Assembly: GCA_002340305.1 (NCBI GenBank)
Contig: DDLU01000030.1
Location: 1-9,434, forward strand
DNA length: 9,434 nt
Reading direction: 5' to 3'
Origin: Desulfovibrio sp. UBA2564
GTDB lineage: Bacteria; Desulfobacterota; Desulfovibrionia; Desulfovibrionales; Desulfovibrionaceae
Shown here: piece after piece, positions 1 to 6,583 of the stretch
Numbering within the stretch: the first letter of the stretch is position 1
Layout: every line of letters starts with the position of its first letter
The notes under the pieces: model-generated
What the model saw: the letters and a program-made list of their open reading frames with translations, nothing else
The model's database searches: none
Told to the model about the DNA's origin: nothing
Made by a program: the position numbers and the translations under genes

Positions 1-867
1 AAGCGTGAAGGTATGTTGCAGGCCGCCCGCGAACTCGAAGATGTTGTCGAGGTAATCTCCACGGCATCTGAAGAGCTTTCTGCCCAAATTGAGCAATCCG
101 CCACCGGTTCCGATATGCAGAATCAGCGTACAGCTGAGACAGCAACCGCAATGGAACAGATGAACGCATCCGTACTGGAAGTTGCCCGCAACTCCGGTGA
201 AGCTTCATCAACAGCAGGTGATGCCAGCGACAATGCCACCAACGGCGCAGAAGTCGTTAAACAAATGCTCTCCGGCATTGATACTGTTCAGGATTATTCC
301 GAAACCCTTGAAAAAGAGATGGAAGAACTGGGAAACAGCGCGGAAAAGATCGGACAGATCATTGATGTTATCTCTGATATTGCCGACCAGACCAACCTGC
401 TGGCCCTTAACGCGGCTATCGAGGCTGCACGGGCAGGTGAAGCTGGCCGTGGATTCGCAGTTGTCGCAGATGAAGTGAGAAAGCTCGCGGAAAAAACCAT
501 GACCGCCACCAACGAAGTTGAATCAGCGATTAACGAAATCCAGCGCGGCACCAAGCAAAGCATCGGACAATGCTCCAACACTGTCCAGGAAATTGGGAAT
601 GTTTCTGAAATGGCTGAGAATGCCGGAAATTCACTTACCGAGATTCTGGCATTGACCGATACTGTTTCCGAACAGATTCAGGGAATCGCAGCAGCCTGTG
701 AAGAGCAGTCTGCCACCTCTGAGCAGATCAACCGTGCGGTAGACGAGATCAACAACATCTCAACGGAAACAAATAGTGCCATGCGCCAATCCGCAGAGGC
801 TGTTTCTGACCTCGCAGCGCAAGCACATCAACTCAAATCAATAATCGATGACATGAAGTCAGCGTAA
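1..867 (+). CDS. Methyl-accepting chemotaxis protein, C-terminal signalling part (5' end outside window)
   Basis: Cytoplasmic signalling domain of a chemoreceptor that forms the dimeric coiled-coil hairpin controlling CheA through CheW. The frame is open from base 1, ahead of the first Met codon at 13, so the gene begins upstream and only the last 288 codons are seen. The hairpin tip is unmistakable: DQTNLLALNAAIEAARAGE begins at nt 385 and is followed by GRGFAVVADEVRKLAEKT. Both flanks are long heptad-like helices rich in Ala, Glu, Gln and Ser, with Glu/Gln pairs suitable as methylation sites. The protein stops shortly after the second helix (tail ...QLKSIIDDMKSA) and has no NWETF-like CheR-docking pentapeptide. 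Sensor, membrane segments and HAMP lie outside the window, so the ligand cannot be named. The stop codon runs into a hairpin terminator shared with the convergent cyclase gene. Family assignment is certain; the specific receptor is unknown. Confidence 0.97.
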   Translation, partial: KREGMLQAARELEDVVEVISTASEELSAQIEQSATGSDMQNQRTAETATAMEQMNASVLEVARNSGEASSTAGDASDNATNGAEVVKQMLSGIDTVQDYSETLEKEMEELGNSAEKIGQIIDVISDIADQTNLLALNAAIEAARAGEAGRGFAVVADEVRKLAEKTMTATNEVESAINEIQRGTKQSIGQCSNTVQEIGNVSEMAENAGNSLTEILALTDTVSEQIQGIAAACEEQSATSEQINRAVDEINNISTETNSAMRQSAEAVSDLAAQAHQLKSIIDDMKSA

Positions 868-910
868 AAAATAAGACCGGTGCATTTGAGATGCACCGGT
901 CTTATTTTTT
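866..910. terminator. Bidirectional intrinsic terminator shared by two convergent genes
   Basis: A perfect 20-bp inverted repeat (866-885 and 891-910) with a 5-nt loop (TTGAG). The stem starts with six A and ends with six T, and its core is GACCGGTGCAT/ATGCACCGGTC, so either transcript gives a GC-rich hairpin followed by a U-run. The last two bases of the MCP stop codon (865-867) are in the left arm and two bases of the cyclase stop codon (909-911, minus strand) are in the right arm. One element therefore ends both transcription units with essentially no spare sequence. Confidence 0.93.
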
Positions 911-2441
911 AATCATCTGGGACGCAATAGGATTCTATCCGGTTTCGCCCTCGGGCTTTGGCTTGATACAAGCAATGATCAGCATGTTTCAGGGCAGTCT
1001 CAATGTCATCATTAACGCAGACCATCGTAAGCCCTATGCTTACAGTAAATTTCACTATCCTATCCCCGGACCGGACTTCCAGCTCCTCAATTGCCTTGCG
1101 CAATCTTTCCGCAACATAATTAGCTGATTCAACACTTCCGTGAACGAGCAAAGCCGCGAACTCTTCCCCGCCGAGACGACCAAAAATATCGGAGGTGCGC
1201 AGGGTGGACACGCAACAATGAACCAATTCCTGTAGCACCAAATCCCCAACGCTATGCCCGTAAGTATCATTGATATTCTTGAAGTGGTCAATATCCAGCA
1301 TCATCAGGTAAAGCTCGCCACCATAGCGGGTTAAGCGGTCCAATTCAGACTCAGCACGCTCCATAAAGTAGCGTCTGTTATTGGCTCCGGTAAGATAGTC
1401 AGTACTGGCCACGCGCTTCAATTCTTCGAGCATATTCTCCTGCTCAGCAAGAGCCTTTTTCAGCTCCAACGTACGTTCTTCAACCTTTGCCTCCATCTCC
1501 ACGTAGGCTTGAAGCAAAGCTTCATCTGCTTTCTTACGCCGGACTATATTCCACACTCCCTCCATCAGCAGAGTAAGCTGTCGCGCATCTTCATCGCCAT
1601 ACTCATCCTTCTTATTTCCGACCCCAATAAGCAAAACAATCTTATCATCGTCAAAAAATGGAACATTCATGTGTCGGTTGATAGGGACATGCCCCACCGG
1701 AAGCCCCTTTTTAACCTCACAGCATTCATAATCATTGATAATCACCGGTCGCCGCTGCCTAATAGATTCCCCCCAGACTCCAGCATCAGCAACATGATAA
1801 CTGCCGGGGAATGAATCAACAGAACAGTGCGGCATTACATTACGCGACCAAGCATAAAGACTTAACTCCGATTCCTCTTCATTTAAGAAATAGATATAAC
1901 CGATCTCACTATCGGTAATTTTCACAGCGGATTCCAAAGCAAAATCATACAACTGCCTGAAATCTGCGTCCGCCATTCCGGCAAGTGAATAAAGCTTTTG
2001 GAAACGAATTTCATTCAACCGGGCTACTTTCTCACTTTCGCGCAAATTTGCTTCAGTCTGCCTGCGCTCTGAAATATTTCTTACAATGGAGATCAGTAGT
2101 TTATAACCGTTCAAATCCATTACAGATGAGCTGATGCTGGCCCAAAAGACACTGCCATCACACCCAATCATCTCGGCTTCAACTTCAAGCGCGGCATCTC
2201 CTGCGGAAAGAGAAGCTACTATCTGCTCTCTATCCTCAGCCCTTTTATAATGCTGATTTACGTATTGGGGGATTGAATTACCATCACCATAACCGAACAA
2301 ATGTACTGCCTGAGAATTCCCAGCCAACACCACGCCGTCCATGTCGCTTATGACAATCGCATCCGGAGATGCTTCAATGAATTGTTTACACAGCCCATCT
2401 TCAGCAAACATTTTCTGAAACTTTTCACTAAGATAAAACAA
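909..2441 (-). CDS. PAS-GAF-GGDEF diguanylate cyclase (soluble)
   Basis: Predicted to make cyclic di-GMP from two GTP in the cytoplasm. Order of parts in 510 residues: PAS-like sensor (~17-127, ending in the RNISERRQ linker), GAF domain (~145-300, with AWSRNVMPHC and GVWGESIRQRRPVI), coiled coil (~302-343) and GGDEF domain (~345-505). The active site is GGEEF (424-428). Metal and substrate residues are visible in LDIDHFKNINDTYGH (D383, N391) and D400. An RxxD inhibitory site (RTSD, 415-418) sits exactly five residues before GGEEF, so feedback inhibition by c-di-GMP is expected. No membrane segment and no EAL domain are present. The start is a TTG at 2441: an in-frame TAG lies at 2456-2454, no in-frame ATG follows until codon 11, and a G-rich ribosome-binding site lies just upstream. 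The ligands of PAS and GAF are not evident. It lies 84 bp downstream of the fetB-like gene but has its own promoter candidate. Confidence 0.95.
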   Translation of the reverse strand: MFYLSEKFQKMFAEDGLCKQFIEASPDAIVISDMDGVVLAGNSQAVHLFGYGDGNSIPQYVNQHYKRAEDREQIVASLSAGDAALEVEAEMIGCDGSVFWASISSSVMDLNGYKLLISIVRNISERRQTEANLRESEKVARLNEIRFQKLYSLAGMADADFRQLYDFALESAVKITDSEIGYIYFLNEEESELSLYAWSRNVMPHCSVDSFPGSYHVADAGVWGESIRQRRPVIINDYECCEVKKGLPVGHVPINRHMNVPFFDDDKIVLLIGVGNKKDEYGDEDARQLTLLMEGVWNIVRRKKADEALLQAYVEMEAKVEERTLELKKALAEQENMLEELKRVASTDYLTGANNRRYFMERAESELDRLTRYGGELYLMMLDIDHFKNINDTYGHSVGDLVLQELVHCCVSTLRTSDIFGRLGGEEFAALLVHGSVESANYVAERLRKAIEELEVRSGDRIVKFTVSIGLTMVCVNDDIETALKHADHCLYQAKARGRNRIESYCVPDD

Positions 2442-2445
2442 CCAT

Positions 2446-2454
2446 CCCCCCCCC
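2446..2454 (-). promoter_or_regulatory. Nine-G tract acting as or next to the ribosome-binding site of the cyclase
   Basis: On the minus strand the leader reads ATAG, nine G, then ATGGTTG. The TTG start of the cyclase is four bases after the G run. The nearer ATG (2445-2443) is in another frame and gives only a five-codon peptide (MVVLS, stop) that overlaps the TTG start. The G run can pair with the anti-Shine-Dalgarno sequence in several registers. Homopolymers of this length are prone to slippage, which here would change spacing rather than reading frame. Confidence 0.55.
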
Positions 2455-2471
2455 TATCGTGTCCTCACAAC

Positions 2472-2499
2472 ATTATCTTCTTATATAAGCAATCTCCAA
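2472..2499 (-). promoter_or_regulatory. Possible sigma70 promoter of the diguanylate cyclase
   Basis: On the minus strand TTGGAG (2499-2494) is followed by a 16-bp spacer and GATAAT (2477-2472). The -10 matches consensus at five of six positions; the -35 at only three. The predicted start of transcription would be about 25 bases before the TTG codon, with the G tract in the leader. If real, the cyclase is not solely dependent on read-through from the fetAB-like genes. Confidence 0.35.
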
Positions 2500-2525
2500 C
2501 GTAAATGCGAACTTCTCAATTATAA

Positions 2526-3317
2526 TCATTTCTTCTTTCCGGTAAGCAGGATCATTGCGCCGGAAAAACAACGCTTCCGCACCAACTGCAAAACGATGAT
2601 GGACGAAAGGGCTGTGGATGCCACAAGCATGAACATGACCACTATCTGGTAACGCACAGCCTCTTCAGGGTCAGCACCGGCCAGAATCTGCCCGGTCATC
2701 ATACCCGGTAAGAAAACCAGCCCAACGCCCATGAGCGAATTAATGGCCGGGATCATGCCTGCACGCAAAGCATCCCGAAAAATCTCAGCGGTAGCTTCTT
2801 TATAATCAGCACCATGGCAAAGTAGCATTTCCACCTCATCACGTCTGCTTTTCAACTCAGAAAAGAATCTTTCCAGAGAAAGTGCAAGTGAGTTCATAGA
2901 GTTACCGGCAACCATTCCGCCGATGGAAATAAAGTACTGTGGTTCCCACCACGGCTGGGCTCCGATTACAACTCTGGTCACCAGAATTGTGACCAGCGAA
3001 TAACTGAACATCACTGCCAGTCCGGTAGGCAGAAGGTATGAGACATTTTTCTCTTTAACCCTACCGTGAATGATGTTCACCGAGAACAAAGTCATGACGA
3101 GATAAAGAGCCATGACAAACACAGCACTGTTCAAGCCGAAAAGAATCTTAAGCAGATACCCCATGGTCAATAGCTGTGCAAAGGAACGCACTACCCCGAT
3201 AGCCAGATCTTTTTCCAGCTTGAGCTTGTAGTAAATTGAAAGGATTCCCGAAACGGAAACAAGACTCAGGGCAATCAACAACTGCACCCAGCTTATGGAA
3301 ATAAAGTCTTCATTCAT
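2526..3317 (-). CDS. fetB: FetB-type ABC transporter permease (UPF0014 family), putative iron exporter
   Basis: Membrane subunit of a two-gene ABC transporter; the family member studied in E. coli (FetAB, formerly YbbLM) exports iron and protects against iron-dependent oxidative stress. The 263 residues match the usual family length (about 260). Family hallmarks are visible: RSFAQLLTMGYLL (~44-56), EPQYFISIGGMVAGNSMNSL (~125-144) with a following LER, LRAGMIPAINSLMGVGLV (~184-201), LPGMMTGQILAGADPEEA (~203-220) and YQIVVMFM. About six to seven hydrophobic segments are seen (~10-29, 38-58, 62-82, 95-118, 188-210, 222-246). The ATG overlaps the stop of the ATPase gene as TAATG, and GGAGGT lies six bases before it inside the ATPase gene, so the two are translationally coupled. 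Substrate is inferred from the family; a different metal or compound cannot be excluded from sequence. Confidence 0.9.
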   Translation of the reverse strand: MNEDFISISWVQLLIALSLVSVSGILSIYYKLKLEKDLAIGVVRSFAQLLTMGYLLKILFGLNSAVFVMALYLVMTLFSVNIIHGRVKEKNVSYLLPTGLAVMFSYSLVTILVTRVVIGAQPWWEPQYFISIGGMVAGNSMNSLALSLERFFSELKSRRDEVEMLLCHGADYKEATAEIFRDALRAGMIPAINSLMGVGLVFLPGMMTGQILAGADPEEAVRYQIVVMFMLVASTALSSIIVLQLVRKRCFSGAMILLTGKKK

Positions 3318-4006
3318 TAGAGCACCTCCACTTTACCTTCGTAAACAGTCAGGTGCATATGCGGACATCCGGGATAATAGCCGGTGTGGTTAACCATAAA
3401 CACGGTAATTCCTTCGGCTGCCAGTTCTTCGGCAATCTCTTCCACACGCTCACGGCTTTCCAGATCAAGGGCACTGGTCGGTTCGTCTAAACAGATCGCC
3501 AACGGCTTGGGCAGCACAGACCGGATCAAACAAAGCCGCTGCCGCTGACCGACAGAAAGGCCATAAGCATCACTATCCAGCTCAACATCAGCAAGTCCCA
3601 AGCGTCCCAGCCACTGGAGCAGGACTTTATCTGACGGGGCAGCCTCTCCTTTTCGCACGTTAAGAGTAAAAGGCAGCAGCAAATTATCGCGCACCGATCC
3701 CGGAAGCACGGTGGGAGTCTGCTGCACAAAACCGATCTTAGCCCGCAACTCCGGAGGATAATATGATTTCAGCGATTTACCACTTAAAAAAATGTTGCCC
3801 TGCGAAGCTTCTTCCAGCCTCACAGCCAAACGTAAGAGCGTGGATTTTCCAGCCCCGGACGGACCGGAAATGAGCACAAACTGCCCCGCCGGAACAGCAA
3901 AGGAAACATCGCTTAGTCCTTTGCCCCCAGGCCAGCTGAAAAAAACATTTTTGAACTCGAGTACAGGAGCCTCTCCGGCTAACTCCCCTTGCAAAGGTAT
4001 ACTCAA
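3317..4006 (-). CDS. fetA: FetA-type ABC transporter ATP-binding protein
   Basis: Nucleotide-binding subunit that powers the adjacent FetB-like permease. All ABC motifs are present in 229 residues: Walker A GPSGAGKST (48-56), Q-loop (Q95/Q96 in IGFVQQT), signature LSVGQ (150-154, Val in place of the usual Gly), Walker B LAICLDE (169-175), D-loop SALD (178-181) and H-loop H207. The start is taken as TTG at 4006: GGAG (4017-4014) is seven bases upstream, and no ATG exists in this frame between there and the upstream stop at 4030-4028. An out-of-frame ATG that overlaps the GGAG encodes only three codons. First gene of the fetAB-like pair; the 209-bp leader carries a CRP/FNR-like near-palindrome. 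The ATPase role is certain; pairing with iron export comes from the linked permease. Confidence 0.9.
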   Translation of the reverse strand: MSIPLQGELAGEAPVLEFKNVFFSWPGGKGLSDVSFAVPAGQFVLISGPSGAGKSTLLRLAVRLEEASQGNIFLSGKSLKSYYPPELRAKIGFVQQTPTVLPGSVRDNLLLPFTLNVRKGEAAPSDKVLLQWLGRLGLADVELDSDAYGLSVGQRQRLCLIRSVLPKPLAICLDEPTSALDLESRERVEEIAEELAAEGITVFMVNHTGYYPGCPHMHLTVYEGKVEVL

Positions 4007-4215
4007 TTTACAGCTCCATCTTACAGATTAATTACACTTCAATTTCAAAACCAGTCTGAATGTGTGGTAAATCACAAGTCATACAACTTTTTTTAAGTCA
4101 ACACACCCACTGCAAATGTACCCAATTGCAAATCTTTGCCACGGAAGCACACACCGAACGCAAAGCATGGCTACGGTGCGCTACAGCATTTCTATTCTAT
4201 CGTATGAATGGCCCC
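4007..4215. other. Intergenic leader between the GAF-domain gene and the fetAB-like genes
   Basis: Between two genes on the same (minus) strand. No clear hairpin with a U-run follows the GAF-domain gene, so its terminator is not identified. The stretch holds the CRP/FNR-like site, a TTGACT, a seven-T run (plus strand, 4088-4094) and two copies of TGCAAAT on the plus strand (4111-4117 and 4127-4133) at a 16-bp period. No further coding potential was seen. Confidence 0.5.
4060..4077. promoter_or_regulatory. CRP/FNR-family-like operator upstream of the fetAB-like genes
   Basis: On the minus strand TTGTGA, six bases, then ACACAT; nine of the ten core positions match the TGTGA-N6-TCACA pattern used by CRP/FNR-family regulators, including HcpR of sulfate reducers. 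A TTGACT that could serve as a -35 element lies upstream at 4101-4096, so the site would fall in or near the -10 region, where binding would repress. I see no good -10 hexamer at the expected distance, so the promoter itself is not established. Confidence 0.3.
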
Positions 4216-6438
4216 TCAAAGAATAACCTTCGCCCGTAAGGCCCGCAGCCCATGCACACCCTGCATATCTTCCAGCACATGCTTCTCAATATTCCCGTCA
4301 AGCAGCCCCTTATCTGCAAGGTACTCAAAGTAACTCAGATATTCCCGCCACTCTTTATCCTGAGTATAGATAACCGAAAGCATTCCCGGCTGAGTCAGCC
4401 GTTTCCCGGTTCCCAAAATGGTCGATTTATCAATACGTTTCTTAATTATTTCGTAGCGGATATTGTAGGTTCCTTCGACTTCAAAGCGCTTTTCATCCAC
4501 CCTGAAAAGAATGGTCAACGGTGCTGAATGAACAAGCACCAACGGGGAGCAGTTCAGCGGAACTTTAAGTTGCGGAAGCAGTGACTCCGTCATCCTGACC
4601 ATGGATTCACCCACGTAGATATTATATTCGACCCCATCAGTGCGGTACTTTTCAAAGTAATGCGGGAAGATCTGCTGTGCGCGAACTTCCTCCTGATCAA
4701 GAAAGGAAGTCAGGGACAAGTTAAGCAGTGAAACCGACTCCTCATAATCTCTGCGCCGCTGGTAGATAACCCCCATTCCGGGATTCATTTCCTTAAAGTA
4801 CTCATCAATCCTGGCACTGTACTTTTCAGATGTTTCGCGCAGATAATTGAAAAAAGGCTCAACGCGCTGCTGCAAAAACTCGATAAAGCTTATCTCGTCA
4901 CCGGAATTAAGACCTTTGCCGACAGCATTGGCATAGCGGGTCAGGGTTACGAAGTAGTAATCGGCAATGGGAATGGTACGGTTGCGGTAAATCTCTTTCA
5001 AAGTCCGGGCGGCTAAATCAAGTTGCTTAAGCAAATCAGCTTGGATGGCCTGATTACGCTCAATGGATGAACTGCGAATATCCATACTGCCGTAGAGCGG
5101 ATATACATCCCTGAAGACAATATCATCAAAACGCACTTCCCCGTCTTCGCCATTTCGGCTGAGAAAACTGTAAGCAGCCTCTTCAAAACGCCAGGCAACA
5201 CTGGGATGAATGGCTGTGCAATGCTCTTTGATAACCCGGTCCACCCTAGATTCAAGCCTGTTCATTTCCCGGCGCACCGCTACGCTCAGAACCGGAAAAA
5301 GCTCAGCAAGTTTACGTGCTGAATGTGTGCTGATCATATCCTTTGTGTCCGAAACCAACTCAAGGACAGCTACAACCTGACCACCTTCCTTTAAAGGGAT
5401 CAGCCCGAGGCTTCTGGCCCCGTTGCGGTATAGATAATCAACAACTCCGTTTTGCCCGTTACATTCCAAAATCTCAGGGATAAAATACGGTTCGGCAGTC
5501 CTGAAAACCTGATCGTATACCTGCTCGAAAAGTCCGGCTTCCTCTCCGGGATAATCGCGCAACACACTGTGCTGGATGGTTTCCCGGTTGCCATGTGTAA
5601 CCCGGTAGCGCAAAACCAGTCCGGCACGCAGGTCTTCCACCTTAAGAATTGAACGTAAGCGATGGGTCATAGCCTCAATGCTTTCCTGCTTACGTAAAGA
5701 ACCGTTTTCAACAAGGTCCGACTTCAGCTGCGAAATATTTTCTTTCTCTGTTACCTCGGAAAAACTGACTGTAATTAGACCCTTAAAACTTACGCCATCC
5801 AAAGGCATCAACCGCTCAAGGGCATCCTTATCGCGCATGATCAAAAGACGGGAAAACTGGTCACGCGGCAGGATTCCCAGTTCTCCGGCATTTACGTCTA
5901 CAAAACGGAATGAATAATCGGCAAGAAAATAGCGGTCCACCTTATGATTCGGGTCCGGCATTTTCATGATAACCTCAACCATTTCATGATCAAGCTGATA
6001 ATAGATATCGAAAAGCATGGTGTAGGCGAATAACAGATTCTCGCTGTATAAATCGCTCAAGCGCATCATCAGACTTTCACTTAGCTCCAATTCAATCCCT
6101 GATTCTTCAAATAATTCCTTGTAGCGGGCAGTGGAAAAGAAGTGATCATGGGTGAAAGGAGCCTGCACCTTGCCGATACATTGCTGGTCCTCCAGATCAG
6201 GGAAGACAAGGCGCATAAGGAAATCAATTTCATCTGCATACTTCTGTAAATCATCCTCAGCGACCGGACCGGAAAGACCGGCACAATCTTCCATGGAATC
6301 CAGAATCTTGCATATCTGCTTGCTGAATTGATTATCGGCCCCGGATATCATGGACCGGGCCATACGGAACAGAGGTTCGAAACTAAGTTCCGCGGTAAAG
6401 GGCATTGCCGCATATGCTTTCATGGCTTCATCACGCAT
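4216..6438 (-). CDS. Large GAF-domain-containing protein of unknown function
   Basis: A 740-residue soluble protein without signal peptide or membrane segment. Residues ~1-240 are helical and of no recognised domain. Residues ~255-395 resemble a GAF fold: an N-terminal helix, then LVLRYRV, YFIPEI, and SLGLIPLKEGGQVVAVLELVSD (split ~343-364) typical of the last GAF strands. After it comes a distinctive block, FDDIVFRDVYPLYGSMDIR followed by SSSIERNQAI (437-465), then long helices (~465-590), and a C-terminal region ending in GLRALRAKVIL. From memory, proteins with this YPLYGxxDI block and a GAF domain occur in Bacteroidota as uncharacterised proteins; this needs a search. No catalytic output domain (kinase, GGDEF, EAL, HD) is visible, so it may be a cytoplasmic ligand sensor or scaffold. 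The ATG is preceded by GGAGAAGG at good spacing. It is divergent from the M48 gene and shares its 145-bp promoter region. Confidence 0.85.
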   Translation of the reverse strand: MRDEAMKAYAAMPFTAELSFEPLFRMARSMISGADNQFSKQICKILDSMEDCAGLSGPVAEDDLQKYADEIDFLMRLVFPDLEDQQCIGKVQAPFTHDHFFSTARYKELFEESGIELELSESLMMRLSDLYSENLLFAYTMLFDIYYQLDHEMVEVIMKMPDPNHKVDRYFLADYSFRFVDVNAGELGILPRDQFSRLLIMRDKDALERLMPLDGVSFKGLITVSFSEVTEKENISQLKSDLVENGSLRKQESIEAMTHRLRSILKVEDLRAGLVLRYRVTHGNRETIQHSVLRDYPGEEAGLFEQVYDQVFRTAEPYFIPEILECNGQNGVVDYLYRNGARSLGLIPLKEGGQVVAVLELVSDTKDMISTHSARKLAELFPVLSVAVRREMNRLESRVDRVIKEHCTAIHPSVAWRFEEAAYSFLSRNGEDGEVRFDDIVFRDVYPLYGSMDIRSSSIERNQAIQADLLKQLDLAARTLKEIYRNRTIPIADYYFVTLTRYANAVGKGLNSGDEISFIEFLQQRVEPFFNYLRETSEKYSARIDEYFKEMNPGMGVIYQRRRDYEESVSLLNLSLTSFLDQEEVRAQQIFPHYFEKYRTDGVEYNIYVGESMVRMTESLLPQLKVPLNCSPLVLVHSAPLTILFRVDEKRFEVEGTYNIRYEIIKKRIDKSTILGTGKRLTQPGMLSVIYTQDKEWREYLSYFEYLADKGLLDGNIEKHVLEDMQGVHGLRALRAKVIL

Positions 6439-6471
6439 GGGCCTTCTCCGGACTTTGTATTACGATACATT

Positions 6472-6500
6472 AATATACCTCATTCAGAGCATCAGGTGAA
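6472..6500 (-). promoter_or_regulatory. Probable sigma70 promoter of the GAF-domain gene
   Basis: Minus strand TTCACC (6500-6495), a 17-bp spacer and TATATT (6477-6472); four and five of six consensus matches. The transcript would start near 6465, about 27 bases before the ATG, leaving room for the GGAG ribosome-binding site. It lies back to back with the M48 promoter. Confidence 0.45.
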
Positions 6501-6526
6501 GCTTTGACAAATAAAAGCGGAAATAG

Positions 6527-6555
6527 TTGCCAAATAAAACACACGTATATATTAT
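6527..6555 (+). promoter_or_regulatory. Probable sigma70 promoter of the M48 lipoprotein and solute-binding genes
   Basis: TTGCCA (6527-6532), a 17-bp spacer and TATTAT (6550-6555), each five of six consensus matches. The expected transcript start near 6562 leaves a leader of about 22 bases that contains GGAGG (6575-6579) before the ATG at 6584. A TTGACA at 6504-6509 lies farther upstream but has no matching -10 at 16-18 bp. Confidence 0.5.
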
Positions 6556-6583
6556 ATATGAATAAATTTTTCCCGGAGGCAAA

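Noticed and set aside
294..581. 95-codon minus-strand frame inside the MCP gene
   Set aside because: Alanine/serine-rich antisense shadow of the MCP hairpin.
4088..4094. Run of seven T on the plus strand as a terminator
   Set aside because: No GC-rich hairpin precedes it and no plus-strand gene reads into it; on the minus strand it is an A-run in the fetA leader.
4141..4215. GC-richer GCTAC repeats after the GAF-domain gene as a terminator hairpin or tRNA
   Set aside because: The GCTAC and AGCAT copies are direct, not inverted, so they do not form a stem, and no tRNA cloverleaf could be folded.
6504..6509. Perfect TTGACA as the -35 of the M48 promoter
   Set aside because: No acceptable -10 occurs 16-18 bp downstream; the TTGCCA/TATTAT pair at 6527-6555 fits better.
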